Shown here: piece by piece, positions 43,242 to 55,029 of the stretch
Position numbering within the stretch: position 1 is the first letter of the stretch
Layout: each line of letters opens with the position of its first letter
From: Diphasiastrum complanatum
Taxonomy: Eukaryota > Streptophyta > Lycopodiopsida > Lycopodiales > Lycopodiaceae
Length of the DNA stretch: 64,000 nt
Assembly: GCA_029204225.1 (NCBI GenBank)
Contig: MU832073.1
Location: 1-64,000, forward strand
Direction: 5' to 3'
The notes under the pieces: model-generated
Databases searched by the model: none
What the model saw: only the letters and a program-made list of their open reading frames with translations
Told to the model about the DNA's origin: nothing
Translations under genes and position numbers: made by a program

Positions 43242-45638
43242 TCAAAACACCTTTCTGAGGTGTTTTAGATGCTCCTTCCTCGTTTTGCTGTAGACGAGGA
43301 TGTCATCTAAAAATACGACTACAAACTTATCCAAGTATGGTCTGAGGACACTGTTCATCAAGGTCATAAAGGTAGCTGGAGCATTTGTGAGCCCAAATGG
43401 CATCACCTTAAACTCATAATGACCGTGACGAGTCCTAAAAGCTATTTTCCAGACATCTTCCGATTTTATACGGACTTGATGATATCCTGATCTGAGATCT
43501 ATTTTGCTGAAAAACTTAGCCCCGTCGAGTTGATCAAACAACTCGTCTGCCCGAGGCATAGGGTATTTATTCTTAATTGTGACTTTATTGAGGGCTCTGT
43601 AATCTACGCAAAGACGCATAGACCCCTCTTTCTTTTTCACCAATAGGACTGGTGAGGCCCATGGTGAACTACTGGTCTGAATTTGGCCTTTCCCAAGATA
43701 GGCTGTTAACTGCCTAGTTATTTCTTCATCCTCTGTTCGGCTGACCCGATACGGAGGTTTAGAAACAGGTGCTGTACCTGGTACTAGGTTTATTACATGA
43801 TCTACCTCTCTGCTAGGTGGTAAACCATGTGGCAAATCTTCAGGAAAAACATCTTTAAATTTAGACAATAAAGTTTCTAATTTACTGATTTTCTGCTGAA
43901 TAGAACTGGAAATAGAAACTTCAAGAATAAATTGAAAGTCACATAAGAATACCTGATGGTCTTCGTCTCCGATTAGCTGACAGAGTTCTGAACTGCAGAC
44001 CATAGGGCTGTTGGGGACATGATGCTCCCCATGCAACTGGATCTCTTGGCCTTTATGCTGAAAGCTGAGGGTGTTCTCCTGATAGTTTCTGTGGAGGGAA
44101 GGTCCTAAACTGTAGAGCCAATCTCTCCCGAGAACAATGTCTGTTCGATCCAGGTGCATTATCTGAAAGTTTATTTCATCTTGGTACCCCTGAATACCAA
44201 GATTTAACTTACTTACCATAGTTTCCCATATTTTTTTGTCTTCACCCTTAGCTAATGAAACTATGTACCTATGCTGACTAGGTACTTCTGGTAGTTTAAG
44301 CTTTTTAACCAGGGTGTGGTTGATGAAATTATGGGTTGCCCCATCATCAACCATGACTCTTACTGACTGGTTACCAACTTTCCCATGCATACGTACTAGG
44401 TCATGCGGCCCAAAGCTGAAGGGTCTCGCTAGCATTGCAGAGGTCAGCTGGCAACAGTGTTCATGATACACTTTGATCTCGGAAGCTGCCGAGTCACTGG
44501 GGAAACATACAGTCTGAACAAGATGAACTTGTTTTTTATCTTTTTTAGTGAAAGGCCCCTTGGGACACTGTCTGATTGTGTGTCCCTTGCCCATACACAC
44601 AAAGCACAAACGTTCTTGTTTGGCTTTCTCAAAATCATCTGGTTTTAAGGGTTGTATGAGTGAAGGGCGTTTCTGAGGAGCTTCACCTTTAAATTTATCT
44701 TCTTTCTTTCTTTTTAAAAATTTCTTTTTAAATTGAAAGTCTTTCTGAGGAAGCTGCTCAGAAAGTGGTTGCTGTCTCGCTCTCTTCCTACCCACTGAAT
44801 CATCATAGATTTGAGCATATCTGAGAGCTTGCTCAAGGGTAGTAGGCGAGTTTCTCTGGACCTCTACTTTATATTCATCTTTGAGGCCACGGACAAATCC
44901 CCTGATTTTTTGATAGTCATCCATATTTTTAATCTTTAAAATTGCCTCTCGATACTGCGAGATATATTGGATGAGGGACTTGTCCATTACTGTTCTTTCC
45001 CAGGCTTCCCAGGCTCTATCAAGTTCATTCTCTGGTAGAAATTCTCTTAGGAAAGCTTCTTCAAAAGCTTTCCATGACCGGTGAGTCTGCCTAGTCTCCT
45101 GGAGATTTAACCACCACTTATAGGCCATAGGCCCTAAAGAAAGACTGGCCTCAATTGCTTGCAAATGGTCAGGGGTCTGTTTAAGAGCATGAATGTTCTT
45201 CCATTTGCTGAGGAAGGTTTGTAGAATATCTGCATTTCTATCCTTCTCTTCCCCATTAAAAGTAGGAGGCTTTAAATCTTTAAAAACACTGGGGTGAGAC
45301 CGTAAAGTCTCACCCGAAACTGATGGAAGTGGAGAAGGGGATAACTGAGAAGCGGAGGGAAGGTTTCCTTTTGCGGAACTCAAAAACAAGTTTTTGAGTT
45401 CAGCGAACGAGTCGTCCACACTGGACTTGAAATTGGCTAATGCCAACTTCAGTTCATCCACTTCTGTTACCAATTGGAGGAACTGCTCCTTGGTAACCAG
45501 TTCGTCGAGTTCTTCGGCGAACTGTTCCTGTTCTTCTACTTCCATGGGTTCCTTCCCTTTTCTGTAAGCCAAGGCTTCTGTTTCAAGTTCGTCGAAGCCT
45601 CTCTCCGGGGGTTGATCAGGTCCCTGAGGAGTGGTCAT
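43242..45638 (-). pseudogene. GyB gag, protease and RT
   Basis: A 798-codon open frame from ATG 45638. Gag core about residues 110-260; basic region; CCHC knuckle about 343-356 ([14 protein letters not shown]); protease active site near 430 ([12 protein letters not shown], with Asp-Asp-Gly in place of the usual Asp-Thr/Ser-Gly context); RT with [35 protein letters not shown] and [14 protein letters not shown] near 775. Gag and pol are fused in one frame with no frameshift site. It ends at TGA just after HLRKVF, inside RT. Confidence 0.93.
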
Positions 45639-46432
45639 CTTCGGAACTGAAAGAGAGCTACCTTAACTTCTGAAGGAAAAAAAAGTCTAAAAGACTAATT
45701 TACAACTGTACAAGGAAAAGGAAAGATGACTTAGCTGTTTCTGAGGACTGTACTTCCAAAGAAAGAATGAAGAGGAACCCTTTCAGCTCTTTTCCCCAAA
45801 ATTTTAGACCTGCTGTTCCGAGAAATGCCAGTTTGAAGCTTCAAAACGGTGCTAAATTTCCCGGTTTTTTGAGGATAGTAGCTCGCTGGTCTGATTGCAA
45901 TCCGACTTGTCCACAAAAAGGCAAATCTAAAGTCCAAAAACCCTTCTGAATTCTGAAATTTCAGAAGTCTCCTACTCGCTGATCTGGTAGGAATCCGCTT
46001 GCTCCAAATCTCTGACGTTGGGGCCCAAAAACTTGTTGAAAAACCAGATTTTCAGAAGTACTGGCAGCGCTGGCCCTGCTCCTCTTTTTTGGCTTCAAAC
46101 TCGCTGAGAACCAGTAACTTTTTCCCTGGAAATCGGATGTAGGTCTCTGACTGTACAGCGATGGAGGTGCTGGCTTCTTCCTACTCTAATTTCGCTGGGA
46201 AAACTATAGAGAATCCTCTCAACTCAGTGGGAAACAGCTGTTTTTTTTCAGCGAGTTACCTACACTTGGAATCTGACTCCTTGCTACTGTGATTTCTCAG
46301 TGGAAATCAGAAGTTTGAAGGCTGCTCCTACAGCGATCCTCCTTCTCTATTCCTCTCTGAGAATCTGAGAAACACTTCCTATCTTCTGATAGCTTTCTCT
46401 ACTACTGTCCTGAACTCCCTAGGATGGAGATG
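45639..46432 (-). other. GyB untranslated leader
   Basis: About 0.8 kb with no gene. The half near gag resembles GyA. The half near the primer site differs but keeps recurring CGCTGG/CAGCG motifs (for example near 45887, 46068, 46155 and 46187). Confidence 0.7.
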
Positions 46433-46445
46433 GCTCTGATACCAG

Positions 46446-46802
46446 TGTAATAGATCCTAACACCACAGTAGGGCAAACACTAACTGATCCACCCAACCTT
46501 GCCTACTCCCTGATATAGAGTAAGCCCCTCCTAGCCCAGTGTGAGGACTGGTAGCATGCAACTGCCAAGTGTCGGCCACGTGGCACTGATGTGGTCGACT
46601 GCACGTCGGGACCCAACTGGGGGCCCTATCCTGCTGACAGGGTCCCTAGGCTGTGTTAGGCCCGCCATGGCTAGGACCGTGCTGGGGCACACTACTCACA
46701 CTGTCTTGCCCTGTTGGTCATGTACGCTGGACACGACCCTGACTGTGGTATCTGACCTATCTGTGTTCTCTAGGGTTCGGCACTGGTTACGAGCTCGTAA
46801 CA
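46446..46802 (-). repeat. 5' LTR of GyB
   Basis: 357 bp. Differs from the other GyB LTR by a T in GATGTGG (C in the partner) and by loss of one T near 46673. The target duplication CAAGT follows at 46803-46807. Confidence 0.95.
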
Positions 46803-46807
46803 CAAGT

Positions 46808-49085
46808 GCTGCCTTGTAGTAAATTTTTCCCGTACAGTTAGTCCCAAATATCTTCGTCTTGTTAGGCCCAACATATCATGATCGAAATTACAAGTTCGGT
46901 ATGATCTTTAGTTCATTCCATATAAATCTCGTAGGGTGAATCCTAGTACTGTTAATGGAAAATTCGGTATATGATTTAAGCAGTATTCAAACCATTAACA
47001 TTGAACTTTTTGGATATTTGCGATTTTGCAGTTTTCTACCGTCCTTTCCATGCTCACGAGATCGACATACCTTGGGTGTTAGGCATTCGAGTGCTCGCCT
47101 CCCAAGGCCCGTATGTTTCAATGGGTAACCTGGGCGGGGTGTTCTAGATGCGAAATCTTCACTATAAAAATGCGTTCTTTCCTAGCCCGAGAGGTGTGTT
47201 TCACCCTTGCCAGGTATTAAAATTGCCTCTGTGTTTCAAGAGGATCGGCCATGTTTTATTTTAAGTAGCACTATGATGCATAACTTATAGATATATGGAA
47301 TTTCCACTCAAGTTCTTCACTTCACTTCAGCAATTGTGAAACTGTCAAGCAGTCATAAAAAGTATCATGTTCAGCGTGCACATATATTGACTTGATATCT
47401 ATTTATAGTTGCTTTGTTAATCAGATCACTAGTACATCATACTAAAGTAGTTCGAAAAGAATAGCATCAACAATGTTAGCTATTTTTCTCCTCCTACCAA
47501 TCATTCCATCTACGTTACCACATATCAATCATACGGCCTATCTGATGGTTATAAGCTTTGCTAAGATCTATACTATCAAGCCATTCTTGTTACCTAACAG
47601 TCATTGCACTGATCAATAAAAAAATATATATATATATAGTTCTATTTAGTCAGACAAAGAGAGGATTCTATATTTCATAACACACCACAACTTATGAATG
47701 ACAAAATCAGTAATGGCATAGGTAGTAGCAGCAACTGACAATAACAGCCACAATGAATTAATCGATCAAACATCTAGCAGACGTAACAACATTTTGATTG
47801 TGCCCACATTAATCAACAAGGAGAGAAACACCATTCAAATCATCAATAGCTTACCATACTCATAATAGATATTAAAAGCATACCTCAGTACTTCCTGAAA
47901 CTGGTCGATTCTCCTCAAGATTGCTCACTGCTTGTCACTTTTACTGGTTTCGAATCGTCGCTACTTGTTTGGTTTCAGTGTATATGCTGGCTTGGTTTCT
48001 TCTAGGCCTCGATCTTGTGTAGTTCCGACCATGTATTGTTCTGGGGGCTGCTCATTGATCAGTATTGCTTCTCCGTGGGTTATTTAATCTTCTTACAAGT
48101 AGTGCTCAACAATTCAAGTTTTTGGTCAAGGCCACCAGGTTGACGCTCATGAAACTCTTGATAAAGACTGACATAATAGCAGTACCTTGTTCGGACTTAT
48201 GTATGAGGAACTGAATCAGCTGTTCAAGTATTGTCATGCTCAGTTGTAAAACTAGAAATCACAAAGCAGACAATGCTCAAGGATGGTGCGCACAGCTTCC
48301 CCACTCAAACTTGGAACATGTTATAGTGTCGATGTGAGGACGGATTATGCTATCAAGCTGAAGCATTGTCACGTTAATGTGTGATGGCTCTCTTAGAATT
48401 TGTCACTAGCTACAATGACCCTTGTATGAGTCAGCATCACTCTCCTTGTGGAAGTCATACAATCAATTGAGGGCTATATTGACTGGTAGAGACTACTCAT
48501 CTCAATCAAAAAGAGTTATCCAATAGTTCATGGGATGACTTCTTTCTTCAATCACCTTTCCCTGGTGATACTCATGGTATGAGATTCACTCATGATCTTC
48601 AAAAGATAGCGACTGACGTCTAGATGGCAGTGCACGTGGAAATGAGGCATCGCCAATCATCAGTAGTATGACAATTTATTCTTAGAAGTCAGCACAAGTG
48701 GTCAGACCTCTGATCTCCATGCTCAGGTAACAACATATTCTAGTGCTCAGAAGCACGAGACAGGTCTGTCTGATTTCTGACAACGTGCTCCAGGGAGAGA
48801 CGACTAGGTTTTGATTGTGTATTGTGTGACAACGAACCTCCAGATCACATCTCACAACATAGTAAGTAGTAACAATTGTAGCATGACGACCATATTTTCA
48901 CTTTATAATCTGTGAAGGATTTCAGATCATTGATGTTCCAATCCACAAAAAGATCTTGGGTTACAAAAGAAGATACTGTAACAATCTCACCAATGTAGAA
49001 AAATCAGCATCTATACACAAAATGAGATGCAAACTCTAATAGAACTTGATAAAACATGAATCAAATGATAAAGTACTATTGCTAT
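46808..49085. other. Intergenic, nothing recognised
   Basis: No credible protein, RNA gene or element end. A TATA repeat at 47627-47640 is the only simple repeat of note. Confidence 0.4.
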
Positions 49086-49534
49086 CCGTACAAAACCAGC
49101 AAGCTACTTCACATGTGTGAATCCCAAAATTACAAATATAGATCATTCTACACATAGAATTTCATGCAATCACAAGTATAGTGCACCAATGGATAGTAGA
49201 ACCCAAGAGAACCATGTATAAGCATGATTGAGATAGAGAAGAGAGAAGATATGTCTCTCCACGAGTTACATCCTTTTATAACAGGTTCAAACCCTATTTG
49301 GCCACTTGGCTTTCCCACCAAAATGCTAACCCTACTATTTTTGGGTCTAGATATAAAGTACCCAACATTCAAATTTGAATCTACTCAAACTCGGCTTCTA
49401 ACTTTCCCACACTTTCAAAAAGTGTTTATTAAAATGAAATTTAGACTAATGAACTTTGAAAAGTCAAACTCTAAGTCTTCAATTTGCCAAATATGAAAAT
49501 ATAGCAAATATGATCAAACTAGTTGAATCTTTCA
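49086..49534 (-). repeat. 3' LTR of Copia element CoA
   Basis: On the minus strand GAAGAGGGAA (polypurine, overlapping the end of pol) is followed by TGTGAAAGATTC. About 260 bp further on is TTATAAAAGG, a TATA box (about 49274-49283). The end toward 49086 is approximate. Confidence 0.55.
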
Positions 49535-49945
49535 CATTCCCTCTTCAACTAGTTTTAGCATGGACTTTGATAACACTCCAAGTGATGTCCTATGCTTCAT
49601 GAACAAGTCCTTTCCCAATGCTTTGGTGAAGATATCTGCTACACATTCCCTTGAGGACACATGTTGAAGCTCCACCTCCTTTGCAATGACTTGCTCCCTC
49701 ACAAAATGGTACTGCACCTCAATATGTTTGCTCCTAGTATGAAGGATAGGATTGGTTGGTTGCCAACCTTTGGGCTGATTGATTGTCAAAAAAGATGATT
49801 GGGCTCTCTGAAAAATCCAGCAAGTGAAGATCCCTGATCATCCTCTTGATCCATACCACCCCCTTTGTGCAATGTGTAAGAGCTTTGTACTCAGCCTCAG
49901 TAGATGACAATGAGATAGTGGCTTGTTTCTTCAACATCCATGATA
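49532..49945 (-). pseudogene. Copia RNase H (CoA)
   Basis: ISWMLKKQATISLSSTEAEYKA is the hallmark of Ty1/copia RNase H, followed by IIFFDNQSAQRLATN and in the next frame HIEVQYHFVREQV, VADIFTKAL and KLVEEGM at the end. One frameshift lies near 49740. The 5' side is cut at about 49945 by unrelated sequence. Confidence 0.88.
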
Positions 49946-50550
49946 TAGCCGTTCAAAAGTTATGGCCGACCAAAGTTTTTTAAAAAAAAAGGGAGTCAGA
50001 TATCGCCCTTGTGCTCGAATAGAGAGGTGCTCTATTCGTGCACAAGAGCGCTACAGTGGCTTGGAAGTAGGTCATGTAGGGTACCATTGAAAAGCTCTCG
50101 TCAAGCGCTTTCCAACAGTATAAGTTTTGTCTTGATCGAAGCTACGGTTAAAAAGATATGCTATTTTCAATGAACTTTGCATATTATGCTATGCATAACA
50201 TGTCATGCTTGCGGATTGCCCCCGACGCTGAATTATAACATTATTAAGAAAAATATTTTTTCAATTCTAATGAGCTACGTTACGTAGCTTTCAACTTTGA
50301 GTGTTTTGATTGGTCCATGTGTAAGCAAAATTTGAGAAAAAAATATAAAAAGTAACTTTACTTTGTGAATTGTATCAACTCCATGCTGAAATGAGAAGAG
50401 CCTTCATGAGTTTGGTGCATTCATTGAGCTCCTTGATCATGCTTGTTTCTTGAGTGATGCATTTATGATCTTGCCCTTCCCTCCCGCACAAAAAAATTCA
50501 AAAGAAACAAAATCGTTTGCGATACATCGAAAAGAAAACCGTTCGTGACA
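49946..50550 (+). repeat. LTR of a second element (CoB) inserted in CoA
   Basis: Ends in ...GTGACA directly before a plus-strand primer-binding site, so it is the end of a 5' LTR. It contains a 17-bp-arm hairpin at 50008-50046. The left end coincides with the break in CoA RNase H. A second LTR was not found. Confidence 0.5.
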
Positions 50551-50563
50551 TGGTATCAGAGCC
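50551..50563 (+). other. Primer-binding site, initiator-Met tRNA (CoB)
   Basis: TGGTATCAGAGCC immediately after ...GACA, complementary to initiator methionine tRNA. Confidence 0.85.
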
Positions 50564-50613
50564 AACAAGTTATCACTACTGATATCTGATCAGTGATCCT
50601 CTAGGCAACACAA

Positions 50614-50793
50614 TATGGCTACAACGATCCAGACAAGAGTAGCAATCAGTCTTGATGGGAAACAGATGAGTCAGATCAATCTTGATCAAAAGAAACTCTC
50701 TGAAGTAATGATAGTTGAATCCCCTCTTATGAAGCCCAAAGAGATCCAAAAGAAACGGATCAAAAGAAATAGCTGCAGAAAAGAAAGATGAAG
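50614..50793 (+). pseudogene. Start of a gag-like frame (CoB)
   Basis: MATTIQTRVAISLDGKQMSQ opens about 50 bp after the primer site and runs about 59 codons with a basic end. By position this is the N-terminus of gag. Nothing further of the element follows, because CoA resumes by 50870. Confidence 0.45.
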
Positions 50794-50869
50794 ACAACCG
50801 TGAACCTGCAAAATAAAGCAAGCTCCTCACCCAGCAAGTGGTGGTCAAAGCTCGACATTGCAAGGGTCC

Positions 50870-51682
50870 AAAGCTCCTCTAATGCACTCAAGATGATATC
50901 ATCCACATATATGAGAGAGTAAAAAAGTGTTACGCTTAGCATACCAACTTCTTGGTGCCTGCTTAAGGCCATACAAACTCTTTTGTAGTAGACACACATG
51001 ATTTGGCTTTGTTGATGAAATGTAGCTCTCGGGTTGCTCCATGTACACTTCCTCCTAAGATCACCATTCATGAATGTATTTGTAATATCCATTTTCCATA
51101 GATCCCATTCATAAAGTGTAGCAAGTGAGATGATGACTCGAATGCTTACCATCTTTGCCACGGGTGCAAAGGTCTCATCATAGTCAATCCTTGTTCTTGA
51201 GCATATCCTTTTGCCACTAACCTTGCCTTATACTTGTTGATAGATCCATCTTGGTTTGTCTTCACCTTGAAGATCCATTTGCATCCAATAGCTTTCTTGT
51301 CCTTAGGCAACTCCACCAATCTCCATGTTCCATTTTTCATAAGAGCTTTATATTCAAGATCCATTACTTGGATCCACTCCTCTTCTTTCCTTGCTTCATC
51401 TACACTTGTAGGTTCATCAAAATAGGTTAAGAAAGCAACATAATATCCAGAAACTACTTGCTTACCCTTTTCATCATTTGTGAGTCTTCTAGGTACTTGT
51501 CTTTCCCTTGATGTTCTCCTTGGCTTTTGACTTGATGAAGGTCCATCATCATCACCATCCAAAGTAGGATCCTTTACATCAACATCAAGAATGTTAGATC
51601 CATCCACATCTTTATCAATCATGCTTGAAGAAACTTTTGGAATGTTCCTCTCATCAAAGATGACATCTCTACCAATAGTCAT
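50870..51682 (-). pseudogene. Copia reverse transcriptase, N-terminal part (CoA)
   Basis: EEWIQVMDLEYKALMKNGTW, KDKKAIGCKWIFKVKTNQDG, YKARLVAKGYAQEQG, then a shift and VRVIISLATLYEW-like sequence, KMDITNTFMNGDL, and the catalytic IYVDDII near 50890-50910. The roughly 200 residues from there to RNase H are missing, replaced by CoB. The join between IN and RT carries the usual acidic, Ser-rich spacer. Confidence 0.85.
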
Positions 51683-52222
51683 TTATTTAGTAGAAGGAAT
51701 GTAAACCTTGTAGGCTTTACTCACCTCACTATATCCAACAAAAATACGTCTTCTTGAAGATGGATCCTCCTTGGACCTATCATCAAGAGTAATGTTGACA
51801 TAACATGTGCATCCAAAGGTTCTCAGAAAGTTGACACTCGGCCTCCTCTTGAATAGCATCTCAAAAGGTGTCCTTCCATCCAAAATAGCACTCGGCCACC
51901 TATTGCACAAGAAATTGGCACACAACAAAGCTTGATCCCAAAATGGTTTGTCAAGATTAGCACTTAATCTCATGGCTTTGGCACTTTCACATAAAGTCCT
52001 ATTCTTCCTTTCAGCCACTCCATTTTGTTGTGGGTATACTCCCTCTTGATACCATGTTCATCACAAAAGGCCTTGAACTTGGTAGATATGTACTCACCAC
52101 CATTGTCACTCTTGAAGCACTTGATCCTCGTGGAAAATTGGTTCTCCCTTGCATTCTTGAACTTGATAAAGACATCATACACTTCATCCTTGCTCTTTAG
52201 TAGATAGATCCAACAAAATCTA
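51683..52222 (-). pseudogene. Copia integrase, C-terminal part (CoA)
   Basis: Two frames: IYLLKSKDEVYDVFIKFKNA and KCFKSDNGGEYISTKFK (second catalytic Asp region), then AERKNRTLCESAKAMR (Glu region), FWDQALLCANFLCNR, GRTPFEMLFKRRP, LRTFGCTCYVNI and RIFVGYSEVSKAYKVY. A small defect near 51970-52020 separates them. The element ends at about 52222, with the integrase finger, protease and gag missing. Confidence 0.88.
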
Positions 52223-53686
52223 CCTCCTCAACTTCTTGGATATTTCTCTTTATTTCTTCTAGTTGCTTTGCCTGCTTTTGTAGATCTTTTTCGGCTGAAC
52301 AACCAATATAGGTGGTAGTTGGTCTTCGCAAGACACTTGCAATGATCTATCAGCTGCTTCGGTAAGACTATCAAAAACTGGAAATTTCTCAGAAAAACAG
52401 TAAACTGATGATAAACAAACAGGTGGAAGGAAGGGTGGTGGTGACAATGGTAGATGATGTGGACGATAGACATGAGAATGGATGCAGATGTATGACGAGA
52501 GGTTGGTTGAAGAAGGAGACTGATTTTCCAATGCTTGTGTTTTCTTTTTCTTAAGGATCTTCGTCATGACTGGAATACGTCTTCTGATTGAGTCTCTTCG
52601 GATTACCCATTTGTCTTCTTTAGCCTTGTGACTGCTCATATTTGACTTATGACCTTGGTTGTCGATCTTGCTGATGTTGTTGTTGGCAGCGTAACTGCTC
52701 CAGTGGATCCAAGCAGATCCACTCTCTCCCCCCCCAAAAAAAAAATCTGTTGGTGGGGATGTTGTTGCCGGTAACTGTTCATGCTCAAGATTGGATCGAC
52801 GTGTGGAACACGTAGTTGAAACTCATTGAACATGCGACTGGACTAAAGATTGAATAAATTTTAACTAAATTTGTTTCGATCTTGCTGTAGTTGACTCAAG
52901 AAATAATATGGCAATGAGATGCAGGAATCAGCTCTAATTTGACATGTACTTTTCATATTTCTCAAAAATTCTAAACTGTTATACAAGGTAATCTGAAGAT
53001 GGATAGATGAATGAAAATGTGTTCGTGAGATGCTCTACAGAAGACTCTCGTGCAATAGCTATTCCTCAAGCAAAAATAAATCACACAAAATAGGTGAAGA
53101 GAAACAAGGAAATAAACAAACGTTACAGAGAGTGAGAACTGTATAGCACTTGTCGAACAAAACTTGCATTCATCAACATTGATAATGTACCTTGATAGTT
53201 GCAATATTTCAGTTGTTTTGTAGAGTTACGTGACTTACTCTGACATGCCCTTGTGAAAACAAGGCAGGATTGGTTACACTAAAATCTACCATCGTGGATA
53301 GCAGATGTTGTAAGATATAGCTTGAGATGCAGGTATTATTGAGGTACTATGTCCTGAGGACCTCTGTGAACAAGAGATTCAGAACTGAATCTCTATCTGG
53401 ATTTTTGAACCCGAGAAATATTGTGTATTGGCACATTGGAAATCGTATCAACATATGGAAAGACAAAATAGATTTGAGGTTGTAAAAGGGGAGAAAAACT
53501 GTCAATTCCCTGTGGAGATTGCTCTTGGTTGGACATTGTAGCAGATGACGGAATATCGATTTCACTTTCTTTTGACAAGGACTCATTTCATATTGTCTTT
53601 TTTCATTATGGAACTGGTGTATTGTGTGGTATTGTAGAAGTTTGCTAGAAACTTCTCGAGTGAGTAGCAGGTTGAGCGGTTGGGTG
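52223..53686. other. Unassigned region with weak minus-strand frames
   Basis: Minus-strand open stretches (52259-52639, basic at the start, then Ser/Pro-rich; 53393-53578) could continue the Gy5 relic downstream of gag, where protease and RT would be expected. No protease or RT motif is visible. Left unassigned. Confidence 0.3.
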
Positions 53687-55022
53687 CTATGGTGCTCGTG
53701 TGGTTGTCGTGAGGATCCTATCGGGATTCATAACTGACGTGATGGGTAGGTAGGATCGTAGTTGGTTGTTTTGGACAGTCTTTGAAACTGTGTTTTCTGA
53801 TACAGTCAGGACACTTAGGATGGTATTTGGTCTTACTGGACAATCAAGCATGAAGTGGCCAGTTTCACCATAGATGAAACATCTGGTGTGCAATGGCCCT
53901 TGTATAACGGCATAACCATCTTGTATGGCTAATGGTTCTGGACTTTCTGGTGGATATACATGATAAGACAAGGCATTTCCAGATTGTGATGGTTGTTCTT
54001 CATATTGTTGAACTATATGTGCTTGGATAGGTTGATATGAAGGACAAGCATCAACATGATGTGTAGCCCTGCAGTGTGGGCACCATATTGTTTTTTGTCT
54101 ATAAGGTACCTGTGCAGGGCTTGACTGACCAGGCATACTACTTTGGATAGACTTCAGGATAGCTTGAAACTCATTGGTGAGTTTTTCCATCTGTAGTTGA
54201 TGTTGCTTATTAAGCAACTCCAACTGAGATTTTCAAAGCTGATCTCGGGTGTCCTCGATCGGCTTCGACTCATGGACCGGAGCACGTGGTGCTTGTCTTT
54301 CCCTGGATTTGTCAACATCTGATCCTTCGTTTCATCATTGGATTTAAGCTCGCGTCTAATCCATCTTGAAAGGCCGACTAAAAACCAGATGATGAGCATC
54401 TGTTCGAAGGGTTGTTCTTGTACTTGACTTTTGAGGCGTTTTAACGCTCGATATAGTCTCGTACGCGCTCATGCTTTGCCATCTTGATGTTATTCAATTT
54501 GACAAAAGGGCTTTCGATCAAGCGAAAGGGCTTAAAACGCTTGACAAATGACTCTTTTAGAATTGACCAGTCTGTTTTATCTTCACGATCAAGGTTGAAA
54601 AACCAATCACGTGCTTTAGCGATCATGGTCATCAAAAACAACTAGACCATAGCATCGGGAGATGTTTTGCCATACACATCACATGCATTGTCAAAGAGTT
54701 GCAAAAATCTTTGAGGGTCCGGACTACCGTCAAACTTGGGTAGATCTAATTTGGATGTACGTCTTTCAAGATGAGCTCCGTGGATAGTAGGAACTCCATT
54801 AGGGTTGGTTCTGACCTGTGAGGGCTTAGCACCAGAAAAATGGAGTCGTGCGCGTGAAGACTTGGCTCTATCAAGTTCTTGTCCCTCGAATGGGTTTGTG
54901 GATGGCTCTTGGAGTTCGGCCCGCATGCGGTAGAACCTATGATGTCTGATTTGTTCAACGACAGGGGACCTGATCTCGTATGGATAATCGTCTGAGACTT
55001 CAGAATCTTTTTGGTGGTCCAT
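53687..55022 (-). pseudogene. Gypsy gag relic Gy5
   Basis: Starts MDHQKDSEVSDDYPYEIRSP at 55022. The gag core reads KLDLPKFDGSPDPQRFLQLF, then after a stop LMTMIAKARDWFFNLDREDK and FVKRFKPFRLIESP...RVRDYIE. The C-terminal part (53687-54223) has a Cys/His stretch WCPHCRATHHVDAC and an eroded knuckle CFIYGETGHFMLDC. Three frames are needed. No pol follows. Confidence 0.75.
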
Positions 55023-55029
55023 TGGGTAC

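Larger units (their letters stand above)
40500..46802 (-). mobile_element. Full-length Ty3/gypsy chromovirus GyB
   Basis: A 6,303-bp element in minus orientation with LTRs of 358 bp (40500-40857) and 357 bp (46446-46802), polypurine tract (40858-40870), initiator-Met primer site (46433-46444) and CAAGT duplications. The LTR pair differs by one C/T change and one 1-bp deletion. LTR variants that separate it from GyA (for example GATCC versus CTCC near 40538, GTCGAC versus GCCCAC near 40648) are shared by both its own LTRs, so the two elements are independent insertions. Gag-pol is one frame with two stops. Confidence 0.96.

Noticed and set aside
46808-49085. Possible gene in the gap between GyB and CoA
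   Set aside because: Scanned for long frames, splice-linked open segments and known motifs. Nothing convincing.
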